Source: Nocardia vinacea
GTDB lineage: Bacteria > Actinomycetota > Actinomycetes > Mycobacteriales > Mycobacteriaceae
Length of the DNA stretch: 64,000 bases
Reading direction: 5' to 3'
Assembly (NCBI RefSeq): GCF_035920345.1
Contig: NZ_CP109149.1
Span: forward strand, 2,852,001 to 2,916,000
The notes under the pieces are model-generated. The model did not search any database, was not told the origin of the DNA, and saw only the letters and a list, made by a program, of their open reading frames with translations. Below are positions 9,938 to 18,447 of the stretch, in pieces. A program made the translations under genes and the position numbers. How positions within the stretch are numbered: the first letter of the stretch is position 1; the number at the start of each line of letters is the position of its first letter.

Positions 9938-10452
9938 TCGAAAGCGTCGGCGCGGGAGTCGAATCCGTCATGGCAGCCATCGGCGACCGCAATGTCGCTG
10001 CCGTCGTATGCACCCACGGGCACAATGACCACGTCACCTTCGCCCCACAACTCGCCGAAGACGCCTATGCACCCGTCCTGGTGCACCCCGGAGACGATCC
10101 GCTCTGGCAGCTGACCCATCCGGGCCAGTCCTACTGGGCGCTCACCGATCAACAGCGCATCGCCATCGTGGGAACGCACATGCACGTCATCCACGCGCCC
10201 GGGCATTCACCGGGCTCGGTGTGCCTGTACCTCCCCGAAGCCGACACACTCTTCTCCGGCGACACCCTGTTCGCGGGCGGACCCGGAGCCACCGGCCGGT
10301 CGTTCTCGGATTTCCCCACCATCATCAGTTCCATCCGCGACCGCCTGCTCACACTCCCAGAGCACACCCGCGTCTACACCGGCCACGGTGACGGTACGAC
10401 CATCGGCACCGAAGCACCCCACCTAGCGGAGTGGATCGCCCGCGGATACTAA
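9936..10452 (+). pseudogene. 5'-truncated MBL-fold metallo-hydrolase
   Basis: Reads as the body of a glyoxalase-II-like MBL hydrolase of the kind found beside mycothiol-dependent formaldehyde dehydrogenase in actinomycetes. THGHNDH supplies the HxHxDH zinc motif, followed by GHSPGS, LFSGDTLF, GPGATGRS and YTGHGDGT. The family's first ~40 residues, including the initial beta strands, are absent. The frame instead continues upstream through the CRISPR repeats to an ATG at 9784, giving a nonsense N-terminus. The metal ligands remain, but a protein without the first strands is unlikely to fold normally. Confidence 0.75.
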
Positions 10453-10528
10453 TATCCTTAAGCGCCCCTATATGTTCCGAGAGGAAGCGACTCCCTGACG
10501 CCCTGAGTCACGGGGTGCCACCGAACGT

Positions 10529-11584
10529 CTACTCGGACTTCGAAACTTCCGGATCGATACCAGTGGTACGGAATCGGCCGCGATAGCCGCCCGGTGAGAC
10601 ACCGAGGTGGCGGCGGAAGACCCGCCGCATCGTCTCCGCCGAGCCGAATCCGGCCTGGCGCGCCACGGAGTCCTGGCTGCCGTCAGTGGTCACCATCAGC
10701 CGCTTAGCTGCCTCCAGCCTGGTCAGCTCCACATAACGCGCCGGCGTCGTACCCACCTCGTCGTGGAACAGCCGAGCGAGGTGACGCTCACTCATAGCCG
10801 CGCGGGCGGCCATCGCGGCGGTGGAATGGTCGGCGGCCGGATCGAGGACCACCGCGTCGAGAAGCTGGCGCAGACCACGAGTGGTCGTGACACCCGCCTC
10901 CGACCAGACGCTGAACTGTGCCTGCCCGCCTGGACGCTGCAAAAATACGACCATCCACCGGGCAACCCTCCGGGCGATATCGGTGCCGTAGTCATTCTCC
11001 ACGATCGCGAGTGCCATATCGGTGCCCGCGCTGATGCCAGCACCAGTGATAAAGGGCCCGTCCTGCACGAACAACGCGTCCGGTTCCACCACGACGCGGG
11101 GGTAGTCGCGGGCGAGTTGCGCGCAATGTGCCCAGTGCGTGGTCGCGCGACGCCCGTCCAGCATCCCCAGTGCGGCCAGCAGGAACGCGCCCGTGCACAC
11201 CGAGGCGATCCGTAGCGCTCGGGGTGCCAGTTCGCGAACCATCGCGAGTGCCTCGGGGACGGTGTCTGGCGTGAGTTCCTCGGGTATGTCGTGCGCTGCG
11301 GCCGTGAAGGCGAAGTCGGCCGGCACCCCGCCCGGCACCAGCAACGTGTCGATGGCAGCGGGTGCGTCGGCTACCGAGATGTCGGCGCTGAGCCGGGTGA
11401 AAGCGGTCGTTCCGACCGGCTGCCCGGTCGGCGAGGCGAGCAGCACCCGGTAGCGGGCTCCGAAGTCGTTGGCGCGGGCAAAGATCTCCAGTGGCGCCGC
11501 CACGTCCTGCAACGTCACCTTGTCGTACAGCGCGAACACAACTGTCCGTTCGGTCTTCGCGGCAGCGATGGGCCGACTCAGCAA
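10529..11584 (-). CDS. GlxA-family (DJ-1/PfpI + AraC) transcriptional regulator
   Basis: 351 residues. The N-terminal ~200 form a DJ-1/PfpI-like domain with the nucleophile-elbow-like SVCTGAFLLA. The C-terminal ~100 form an AraC-type double helix-turn-helix, with SERHLARLFHDEVG and SVARQAGFGSAETMRRVFRRHLGVSP. The TTG start follows GAGGAG at a good distance. It is divergent from the nitrile hydratase operon, with about 420 bases between them, so it is a candidate regulator of that operon, perhaps sensing a nitrogenous metabolite. That link rests on position only. Confidence 0.9.
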   Translation of the reverse strand: MLSRPIAAAKTERTVVFALYDKVTLQDVAAPLEIFARANDFGARYRVLLASPTGQPVGTTAFTRLSADISVADAPAAIDTLLVPGGVPADFAFTAAAHDIPEELTPDTVPEALAMVRELAPRALRIASVCTGAFLLAALGMLDGRRATTHWAHCAQLARDYPRVVVEPDALFVQDGPFITGAGISAGTDMALAIVENDYGTDIARRVARWMVVFLQRPGGQAQFSVWSEAGVTTTRGLRQLLDAVVLDPAADHSTAAMAARAAMSERHLARLFHDEVGTTPARYVELTRLEAAKRLMVTTDGSQDSVARQAGFGSAETMRRVFRRHLGVSPGGYRGRFRTTGIDPEVSKSE

Positions 11585-12003
11585 CCTGGTCTCCTCACTT
11601 CTTGTCCGAAATCGTGGCTCGCCTGTCTGCCACAGCCCTTGGCCGCAGCTGCGCCAGAGCCGAAAATTGCAACCGAATAGATCGACTCGAATTGCGAACT
11701 CCGGACCATCAGACTACCGGGGATCTAATTGAATTCTGACCTGCACACTAATCGACCGAAAGCCCCGGCGCCACTCGGCCGTCAGCGCAGAACCAGTTGA
11801 ATAACAGCCGCCCGTCGAGCCTGATCAGCAGGCCTCGCGGCGGCTTTTTGTGCTCAATATCGAATTCGCACTAACTAAGTCTTTGAAACAATTCTTTCAA
11901 TCACAGTTAACTGCCGCGAAATAATTCGACCGGAGTCTATTCATACCCAACAACATTACGTCCGCCTCTTTTGTGCGGCTCCAAAGGAAGCTCATAAATC
12001 ATC
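11585..12003 (+). promoter_or_regulatory. Divergent control region and leader of the nitrile hydratase operon
   Basis: 419 bases between the GlxA-type regulator and the DUF1097 gene. It contains a CCGGGG/CCCCGG pair about 40 bases apart near 11717 and 11763, then the strong hairpin at 11806-11849, then an AT-rich tract (about 11850-11945) that may hold the operon promoter. AAAGGAAG before the ATG at 12004 is a slightly distant ribosome site. No small ORF is convincing here. Confidence 0.45.
11806..11849 (+). terminator. Rho-independent-type hairpin with T tract in the leader
   Basis: Outer stem AGCCGCC (11806-11812) pairs with GGCGGCT (11839-11845). An inner stem CGAGCCTG pairs with CAGG-CCTCG with one bulge, and a run of five T follows (11845-11849). 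The T tract fits plus-strand transcription, yet the nearest upstream gene runs the other way. The hairpin therefore ends either a small RNA or a prematurely stopped leader of the nitrile hydratase operon. Confidence 0.7.
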
Positions 12004-12531
12004 ATGCGACAATTAGATGCCCTGTCGATCAGTATCGGCGTGCTCGGGGGGACCGCTACGCTGATCACCGCAACCGTCCTGACCGTTCCGGTCTGGGTAA
12101 TCTTCATCGCCTGGGCCTCTTTCTTCATTCTCGGGGCAGGTACCGCTGGCCTGAAGAAGTCGATCGCCTCGAACCTGGTCGGCATCGCCATCGCCTCACT
12201 CACACTGCTGGCCATCCACGCACTGGGTGGCGGCACCGCCGTCGCCGCGATCGCGGTCGGCGTCGGCAGCGCCGCAATGGTGCAGGCATCCAAGATCGAG
12301 CTGTTGTCGAAACTCCCCGCCATAGTGTGGGGCTTCGCTTCCACCGTAGGCACGGTGGCTGCCACCGGCTACGGAATCACCACCGCATCCATCAGCAACC
12401 CGGCACTCGTCACGGCGCTGGCCATGGTCCTCGGGGCGCTTTTCGGCATCGCCTCGGAGTACTGGGGAGCCGCCATGACGGCACACCCAGCCAGCGGACC
12501 GGTCGCCGAGGTACTACCGGAAGGGCAGTAA
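12004..12531 (+). CDS. DUF1097-like integral membrane protein
   Basis: 175 residues, very hydrophobic, with about five or six membrane segments and a Gly/Ala-rich sequence ending in a short polar tail. It resembles the DUF1097 (YcdZ-like) family. It is the first gene of the nitrile hydratase operon and its stop overlaps the beta-subunit start (TAATG), so expression is coupled. It could take part in nitrile, amide or metal movement across the membrane; this is inference from context. Confidence 0.7.
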   Translation: MRQLDALSISIGVLGGTATLITATVLTVPVWVIFIAWASFFILGAGTAGLKKSIASNLVGIAIASLTLLAIHALGGGTAVAAIAVGVGSAAMVQASKIELLSKLPAIVWGFASTVGTVAATGYGITTASISNPALVTALAMVLGALFGIASEYWGAAMTAHPASGPVAEVLPEGQ

Positions 12532-13283
12532 TGAAACTCCAACACCACCTGGGCGGACTGGAAAACCTCGGCCCGGTCCAGTACGAACCTCGCGTCTTCG
12601 TCGAGGAATGGGAGAAACGGATCTTCGGCATCCACGTGGCCATGATGGGATTGAGCAACCATCTGGGCGATGCCGGGCCCAAGTACCCGATCACCGAGGT
12701 TCCCACCACCTTCTCCTCCACTTGGACCTGGGCGGACCTGCGCAAGGGCGCCGAAGCGATGCACCCCTTCGCCTACTTCCAGTACCGCTACTACGAGAAG
12801 TGGCTCGGCGGGATCAGCGGATTCTTCGTCTCCCAGGGTTACATCACCAATGAGGAACTCGAGGCGAAGACCGCCGAATACCTGAAGAACCCGGCCCTGC
12901 CGACCACCGAAGGCGGGAACCAGCGGATCGACGACCAGGTCATCCGGTATCTGCACGAAGGCGACTCCCCTCGCCAAGGGCCGGCGCGGTCCCCGGACTT
13001 CGCCGTCGGTGACCGAGTGACCGTCAAGAATGTGCCGCCGACCGATCACACCCGACTTCCGGGCAACCTGCGCGGGCGCTCCGGCACGGTCCAGCGCGTC
13101 TTCGAAGGCAATTACGGCTACTTCTGCTCCACCGGCCCAGACGGTATCGGGGAGCCCATGCCGGTTTACATCGTGCGTTTCGAACCCACCGATATCTGGG
13201 GCGAACTCGCCGAACCAGGAGCCGTCCTCTACGGCGAGCTCTACCAGGCCTACCTCACACCCGCGACCGAGGACCAACAATGA
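12531..13283 (+). CDS. Nitrile hydratase beta subunit
   Basis: 250 residues. The N-terminal half has the beta-subunit pattern: HHLGGLENLGPV near the start, FVEEWEKRIFGIHVAMMG, then WTWADLRKGAEAMHPFAYFQYRYYEKWLGG. The C-terminal SH3-like barrel begins near FAVGDRVTVKN and includes LPGNLRGRSGTVQ. With the alpha subunit it hydrates nitriles to amides in the cytoplasm. It precedes alpha, the order seen in cobalt-type enzymes such as that of Rhodococcus rhodochrous J1. Its end overlaps the alpha start (ATGA). It is slightly longer than typical beta subunits. Confidence 0.93.
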   Translation: MKLQHHLGGLENLGPVQYEPRVFVEEWEKRIFGIHVAMMGLSNHLGDAGPKYPITEVPTTFSSTWTWADLRKGAEAMHPFAYFQYRYYEKWLGGISGFFVSQGYITNEELEAKTAEYLKNPALPTTEGGNQRIDDQVIRYLHEGDSPRQGPARSPDFAVGDRVTVKNVPPTDHTRLPGNLRGRSGTVQRVFEGNYGYFCSTGPDGIGEPMPVYIVRFEPTDIWGELAEPGAVLYGELYQAYLTPATEDQQ

Positions 13284-13903
13284 CAATGCAGTTCGGCTAC
13301 CCCGACAACCGTGAAGCCGCCAATGCGGCCCGCGTCCGCGCACTCGAATCCCTTCTCATCGAGAAGCGGGTGATGACCGACTCCACCGTCGACAAGGTGC
13401 TCGGATACTTCGAGACCGATATGACGCCTCTCAACGGCGCCACCATCGTGGCGCACGCGTGGACCGATCCCGAATTCGCGCAACGACTCGTCGACAACAC
13501 CCCGGCGGCCATCTCCGAACTCGACCTCCCCGTTGGCATGGACGGCGCCGAGGGCGAACACCTGCAGGCCGTGGCCAATACCCCAGGCGTGCACAACCTG
13601 GTCATCTGCACCCTGTGCTCGTGCTTCCCATGGCCGGTCCTCGGCCTGCCGCCGTACTGGTACAAGGATCCGACCTTCCGCGCCCGCGCTGCCCGCGAAC
13701 CCCGCGTGGTGCTGCGGGAACTCGGCCTTGATCTGGATCCGTCGGTCGAACTCCGGGTGTGGGACAGCAGCGGTCACTCGCGCTGGTTTGTGATTCCGGA
13801 GCGGCCCGCGGGAACCGAGGGCCTGAGCGAGAAGGAGCTCGCCGCCCTCGTCACGACCGAATCCATGATCGGCATCGCCGAAGTTCCTGCTCCCGCCGCC
13901 TGA
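13280..13903 (+). CDS. Nitrile hydratase alpha subunit, cobalt type
   Basis: 207 residues. The metal-binding claw is VICTLCSCFPWPVLG, and Thr between the first two Cys is the signature of cobalt rather than iron enzymes (which have Ser). It is followed by LGLPPYWYKDPTFRAR, close to the family consensus. The N-terminal ALESLLIEKR and the C-terminal RPAGTEGLSEKELAALVT also match. Two of the Cys should be oxidised to sulfinate and sulfenate on maturation. The thiocyanate hydrolase gamma subunit is a relative, but the W in SCFPWP and the overall fit favour nitrile hydratase. Confidence 0.93.
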   Translation: MTMQFGYPDNREAANAARVRALESLLIEKRVMTDSTVDKVLGYFETDMTPLNGATIVAHAWTDPEFAQRLVDNTPAAISELDLPVGMDGAEGEHLQAVANTPGVHNLVICTLCSCFPWPVLGLPPYWYKDPTFRARAAREPRVVLRELGLDLDPSVELRVWDSSGHSRWFVIPERPAGTEGLSEKELAALVTTESMIGIAEVPAPAA

Positions 13904-13929
13904 CCACCTACAAACTTAGGGAGACCGTC

Positions 13930-14232
13930 ATGGAGTCATCCACGACTACCACACCCCTGCACGAATCCTGCGTCACCGACGCGGACGCGCCCACCTTCGA
14001 CGCCGAATGGGAACGCCGCGCGTTCGGCGTCGCCGTCGCCCTGTCGGAATTCGGGCACTATCCCTGGGATGCTTTCCAACAGCGGCTCATCTCCGAGATC
14101 GGGTTCTGGGAAACCACGCCCGAACCGGGGGACTGGCAGTACTACGACCACTGGCTCGCCGCGCTCGAGCGTGTACTCGTGGACCACGGCCTGGTGTCCG
14201 AGGACGAATTACGCGCCCGCCTCGGGGCGTAG
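13930..14232 (+). CDS. Nitrile hydratase accessory protein (metallochaperone type)
   Basis: 100 residues from the ATG at 13930, preceded by TTAGGGAG. FDAEWERRAFGVAVALSE is clearly related to the N-terminal helix of the beta subunit, followed by GHYPWDAFQQRLISEI. This is the pattern of small activators (NhlE/p14K type) that deliver cobalt-loaded alpha subunit by subunit swapping. It lies 26 bases after the alpha gene in the same operon. Confidence 0.88.
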   Translation: MESSTTTTPLHESCVTDADAPTFDAEWERRAFGVAVALSEFGHYPWDAFQQRLISEIGFWETTPEPGDWQYYDHWLAALERVLVDHGLVSEDELRARLGA

Positions 14233-14251
14233 CCCCGCAATCCCGCCACCA

Positions 14252-14285
14252 CCGTATCCGCAGCGTTCCGGCGCTGCGGATACGG
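14252..14285 (+). terminator. Perfect 14-bp hairpin between accessory protein and cobalt transporter
   Basis: CCGTATCCGCAGCG (14252-14265) is the exact complement of 14272-14285, with a 6-nt loop. There is no T run after it, so it is a weak terminator at best. It may reduce readthrough into the transporter gene or stabilise the upstream mRNA. Confidence 0.6.
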
Positions 14286-14344
14286 CAATACCCGCACACC
14301 GCTCACGTCGGCATCGTCGGTGCCGCCCTGCCAAGGACACCCGC

Positions 14345-15436
14345 TTGACCACCACGACCCTCATGTCCACCGGCCGCTGGACTCACGGTGAACGGCTGCG
14401 CATCACCGGCATCGTCGGTGTCATCACCGCGCTGCACATCATCGGCTGGAGTCTCTACATCTTCTACGCTAGCGGCCCGGCGGGCGCCGGCGCCTTCGCC
14501 GGAGCCGGAACCCTCGCCTACACCCTCGGCATTCGGCACGCCTTCGACGCGGACCATATCGCGGCCATCGACGACACCACGAGACTGATGATGCACCGCG
14601 GACGCCGACCGATCGGCGTCGGCTTCTTCTTCGCCATGGGCCATTCCACCGTGGTCCTCGTCCTGGCATTCATCGTCGCACTCGCCGCAGGTGCTGCCGG
14701 ATCCGGTGTCGACACCTTCCGCCATATCGGCGGAGTAGTCTCTCAGCTGGTCTCCATCGTGTTCTTGCTGCTCGTCGCCGTGTTGAATGTGCTTGTGCTG
14801 ACCGGCATCATCGGTCTGTGGCGACGCATGACCGCAGGGCGGTTGGACCACCACGAACTCGAACTACAGCTGCTGAACCGGGGCCTGCTCAACCGCGTTC
14901 TCGGCCGTCGAGCCCGAGAACTTGTCCGGTCTTCGTGGCATATGTATCCGATCGGGATCCTGTTCGGCCTCGGCCTGGAGACCGCCAGCGAGGTCACCCT
15001 GCTCGCATTGTCAGCCAGCACCGCATCTCACGGACCCGATATCCCCATGCTGGCGGTACTGTCGCTCCCCTTGCTCTTCGCCGCGGGCATGAGCGCGTTC
15101 GATACCGCCGACAGCATGCTGATGACGCGCCTCTACTCCTGGGCCCATCGCATCCCGGCCAGGCGGCTCTACTACAACATCGCCACCACCGGAATGACCG
15201 TGGCCGTCGCCGCCTTCATCGCCAGTGTCTACGTCGCCGGGCTGATCGCCGACGGCACCGGGGACGGCGGCCTCTTGGCCGCCTACGGTTCTCTCTCGGA
15301 CCACTTCGAGATGCTCGGCTACATCGTCGTCGCGATCTTCGCGGTTTCGTGGCTCGCCGCAGCCGCCATCTGGCATTTTCGCGGACTGGGCGACAGGTAC
15401 GACGACCGTCAGGGGAACCGCGACCCCGCACACTAG
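14345..15436 (+). CDS. NiCoT-family cobalt/nickel permease (NhlF-like)
   Basis: 363 residues with about eight membrane segments. The family signature is in helix II: RHAFDADHIAAIDDTTR, containing H-x4-D-H. Other motifs are GLGLETASEV and AGMSAFDTADSMLM. It should import cobalt for the neighbouring nitrile hydratase. The TTG start at 14345 sits 7 bases after AAGGA; an in-frame ATG at 14363 is the alternative. Its 3' end overlaps by four bases the convergent histidine kinase gene. Confidence 0.93.
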   Translation: MTTTTLMSTGRWTHGERLRITGIVGVITALHIIGWSLYIFYASGPAGAGAFAGAGTLAYTLGIRHAFDADHIAAIDDTTRLMMHRGRRPIGVGFFFAMGHSTVVLVLAFIVALAAGAAGSGVDTFRHIGGVVSQLVSIVFLLLVAVLNVLVLTGIIGLWRRMTAGRLDHHELELQLLNRGLLNRVLGRRARELVRSSWHMYPIGILFGLGLETASEVTLLALSASTASHGPDIPMLAVLSLPLLFAAGMSAFDTADSMLMTRLYSWAHRIPARRLYYNIATTGMTVAVAAFIASVYVAGLIADGTGDGGLLAAYGSLSDHFEMLGYIVVAIFAVSWLAAAAIWHFRGLGDRYDDRQGNRDPAH

Positions 15437-16563
15437 AACTCACGGTCGAGGGCGAACTTCGGGACTCGGACCGTGATCAGCGTGCCTTCGCCTGGAGCCG
15501 TTTCCACGACGAGACCGAAGGCGCTCCCGTAGATCTGCCGCAGGCGCACATCGACATTCCGCAGTCCGACATGCACGCTTTCCAGCTCTCCGGCTAGCAC
15601 AGCGCGAACACGATCCGGGTTCATGCCGATCCCATCGTCTTCGACCGTGATGATCGTCAGAACACCCTCATCATGCGCCGTGAGTGACACCGAGCCGCGA
15701 CCGCCACCCGACTCGATTCCGTGGCGAACCGCGTTCTCTATCAACGGTTGAATGCTCAGATGAGGGATCCTGGTAGCCAGGGATTCCGGGCTGGCCTCGA
15801 TGTGCACGGTGAGACGCTCGCCGTAGCGCGCGCGCTCGAGCAGCAGGTAGCTCTCGATGGCGTGGAGTTCGTCCGCGAAAGTGGTGAACGTACCGCGTTC
15901 TCCGTACCAGTACCGCGTGAAGCTCGCGAACTCGGTGATCAGAGCGCGGGCTCGCTCGGGGTCGGTGATGGTGAACGAGGCGATCACGTTGAGCGCGTTG
16001 TAAATAAAGTGGGGTCGAATCTGCGCTTTGAGCGCCAGCAGCTGAGCGTGGGTCGTCGACGCACGCGCTGCACCGAGTTCGTGTGCGGCGAGCTGGGTTT
16101 CCACACAACGCGCGATGTCCTGGACCGTTCGGATCACGCTCTTGTCGACTGCCGGATGCGTGACGAGCAACGCCCCTACCGTCACGCCTTCGACGACAAG
16201 GCCGACTCCGATAAGACCAGGACGGATTTCGGAAGCATCCCCATCGAGGACGCTCGGATCCCCTGTCGCTTCCTCGATGAGGCCGAGTTCGTCACCTCGG
16301 ATGGCGCGCGTGCCCAAGCGTCCGATCAAGCCTACCCCGGTCCAACCGAGGAACTGGCGGATTCGGTCGAGCGAGTCCAGGGCGGCGCGACTGTCGATCC
16401 CTTCGGAAAATCCGGATATAGCCCGGACCAGCTCCATATCGGGAGCAGACACCGCTACTCGCCGTGCATGACGATTGGCCACCAATATGCCTAGCCCGGC
16501 CCCGCCGGCAATGCCGACGATGGCAATCAGGAGTATGAGCGAACCTGTTTCAATCGACGTCAT
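15433..16563 (-). CDS. LytS-like sensor histidine kinase
   Basis: 376 residues from the ATG at 16563, which overlaps the end of the symporter gene. One N-terminal membrane helix (SLILLIAIVGIAGGAGLGILV) is followed by a GAF-like sensor region. The His_kinase (LytS type) block has LKAQIRPHFIYNALNVI with the phospho-acceptor His, and an ATPase domain follows with LIENAVRHGI and DDGIGM. It is the last gene of the seven-gene operon and the natural partner of the LytTR regulator at 18444-19172. Kinase, transporter and regulator in one operon suggest that uptake and sensing of the same solute are linked. Confidence 0.9.
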   Translation of the reverse strand: MTSIETGSLILLIAIVGIAGGAGLGILVANRHARRVAVSAPDMELVRAISGFSEGIDSRAALDSLDRIRQFLGWTGVGLIGRLGTRAIRGDELGLIEEATGDPSVLDGDASEIRPGLIGVGLVVEGVTVGALLVTHPAVDKSVIRTVQDIARCVETQLAAHELGAARASTTHAQLLALKAQIRPHFIYNALNVIASFTITDPERARALITEFASFTRYWYGERGTFTTFADELHAIESYLLLERARYGERLTVHIEASPESLATRIPHLSIQPLIENAVRHGIESGGGRGSVSLTAHDEGVLTIITVEDDGIGMNPDRVRAVLAGELESVHVGLRNVDVRLRQIYGSAFGLVVETAPGEGTLITVRVPKFALDREF

Positions 16564-18058
16564 AGCGATACTCCGACACGTCTGTTCGCGATCGTGAATA
16601 CTCCGGGCTGTGCAGCTGAGCGAGGAATCGTTCGCCCGCATCGGACCGGTGGGAGCTCGCGACCTGTAGCTGAGACACGGCCAGCATCACCACGAAGGCA
16701 AGGGGCGCGCTCCACCCACCAGGTTGAGCCATTAGATCTCCCGCTACACCGGCCGGTCGGCCGAGCGCGTAGTGGCCGATCGCGGCGCCGACAACAGCGG
16801 CGCCGCCGACCAGCATGCCCGCGGCAACGCCCGCGGAGGTAACCGCACGTGACCAGATCGCCAGAACAAGCATTGGAAAGAGCGTGGAGGCCGACAACGC
16901 GAAGACATATCCGACTGTCTCCGTCAGTCGAGAGGAACTAGTCACAAGCGCGATGACGAGTGTCATTACGGTGGCGGCGATTGCGGCGCGACGGAATCCG
17001 CGCACGTCCGCGCCGAACACGTCCTGGCTGACCACGCCTGCCATCGTGACGATCAGGCCCGATGATGTGGCGAGGAAGGTGCTGAATGCCCCAGCGGCGA
17101 CGATCGCGGTGAGCACCTCGCCCAGCGTTCCGCCGACGATCGCACCGGGCAGTCGGAGCACGAGCGTATCCGTCCGGTCACCGGCGGTGGCGTCCGACGC
17201 GAACCACCGACCCAGGACACCGTAGGCGAGCGGCAGGAGGTAGAACGTGCCGACCAGCACCACGACGATCGCCAGTGTGCGCTGCGCGGTACGACTGTCG
17301 CGGCTTGTGCATAGCCGGACGAGAACGTGTGGCAGACCTGCTGTACCGAGTAGCACCGATGCTAGTAGTGAGATCGACCAGTATGCGCTGTGGGCCGGCT
17401 CGTCGATGACCCTGTGCATGGCCGACGAATCGGATGCGGTGCCACGGCGCAGCACAATGACGATCATGAAGATCAAGGGGATCAACAGACTAACGACTTT
17501 GAACCCATACTGAACACCTTGTGCGAGCGTGATCGAGCGCATCCCGCCCGCCGCGACGGTGGCGGCGACCACGGTCGCCACCACTACCGGGCCGATCCAG
17601 CCCGGGACGCCACCGACCGATCGCGCGATCAGCGCGGCGGCATGGAGTTGGGGGACTATATAGATACTGCAAATCAGTACGACCACGACAGAAGTAATAT
17701 GCCGCACCCGCATCGAGTCGAAACGGGCCTGAGCGAAATCCGATACCGTGTATGCGTTCGACCGCCGCAGCGAAGAAGCGACGAATATCAGCATCACCAG
17801 AAATCCGGCCGTATAACCGCTTACCAATAACAGCGCTTCACCGGAGCTGTCGAGCATCAAACCGGCGATCCCGAAAAAGCTGGCTGCCGCAAGAAACTCA
17901 CCACTTATCGCTGATGCATTCCACCATGGTCGCACCGATCGCGAAGCGACGAAAAAATCACTGGTCGATCGGGTGATACGTAACCCGCGCAGACCGACGA
18001 CAAGGGTGCAGGCGATAACCAGCCCGATTGCGCTTGCGGTGAATACCGCCATCATCAT
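16550..18058 (-). CDS. Sodium:solute symporter (SSS, ActP-like), first copy
   Basis: 502 residues with about 13 membrane segments. Family features include FFVASRSVRPWWNASAISGEFLAAASFFG near the N-terminus and GTAGLPHVLVRLCTSRD. The ATG at 18058 overlaps the stop of the DUF485 gene (ATGA). SSS proteins with a DUF485 partner usually take up acetate or other short carboxylates. Next to an amidase and nitrile hydratase, the substrate may be the carboxylate made from the nitrile; this is inference. Confidence 0.9.
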   Translation of the reverse strand: MMMAVFTASAIGLVIACTLVVGLRGLRITRSTSDFFVASRSVRPWWNASAISGEFLAAASFFGIAGLMLDSSGEALLLVSGYTAGFLVMLIFVASSLRRSNAYTVSDFAQARFDSMRVRHITSVVVVLICSIYIVPQLHAAALIARSVGGVPGWIGPVVVATVVAATVAAGGMRSITLAQGVQYGFKVVSLLIPLIFMIVIVLRRGTASDSSAMHRVIDEPAHSAYWSISLLASVLLGTAGLPHVLVRLCTSRDSRTAQRTLAIVVVLVGTFYLLPLAYGVLGRWFASDATAGDRTDTLVLRLPGAIVGGTLGEVLTAIVAAGAFSTFLATSSGLIVTMAGVVSQDVFGADVRGFRRAAIAATVMTLVIALVTSSSRLTETVGYVFALSASTLFPMLVLAIWSRAVTSAGVAAGMLVGGAAVVGAAIGHYALGRPAGVAGDLMAQPGGWSAPLAFVVMLAVSQLQVASSHRSDAGERFLAQLHSPEYSRSRTDVSEYRYDVD

Positions 18059-18447
18059 CGATCCGTGTCTTTCGTGAACAACCAGGCATCGTCGATCCGA
18101 TCGCTGGCCACCCGAAACCATCGGACGCACCCGAGCGTCGCGACGAACACTTCCGCGCACATCAGGAGGGTTCGCAGTGGAAGGCCGAGATAATCGATTC
18201 CGCGCAGCGGCGTCAGGATCGCGCTCGCGGCAAGTAATACGACGTATACGAATGCGACGGTCAGCGACAAACGCCGCCGATTGGCCAGCAGCTTCAGGCC
18301 TTGCTCCTGGGACAGCGCTCCTTCGGGCGTGTCCATTCGGCGCAGGAGAGCGCCGAGGTCGATGTCGGTCTTGGTCGTCGGCGCGGTGACCCGGACCCTG
18401 CGCGTCCCTCCGAACCGAGCATGGGGCGGGCGACCGGGATCACTCAT
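18055..18447 (-). CDS. DUF485-like small membrane protein, first copy
   Basis: 130 residues from the ATG at 18447, which overlaps the response-regulator stop (ATGA). A polar N-terminus is followed by LKLLANRRRLSLTVAFVYVVLLAASAIL, a loop, and a second membrane segment (LRTLLMCAEVFVATLGCVRWF). Two helices and a position directly before an SSS gene are the usual marks of the DUF485 subunit of ActP/MctP-type transporters. Confidence 0.75.
   Translation of the reverse strand: MSDPGRPPHARFGGTRRVRVTAPTTKTDIDLGALLRRMDTPEGALSQEQGLKLLANRRRLSLTVAFVYVVLLAASAILTPLRGIDYLGLPLRTLLMCAEVFVATLGCVRWFRVASDRIDDAWLFTKDTDR

Noticed and set aside
11700..11800. Possible cobalamin riboswitch (GCCACT and GTCAG strings) before the nitrile hydratase operon
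   Set aside because: Only fragments of the B12 box are matched; the conserved upstream core and spacing are missing. A covariance search would be decisive.
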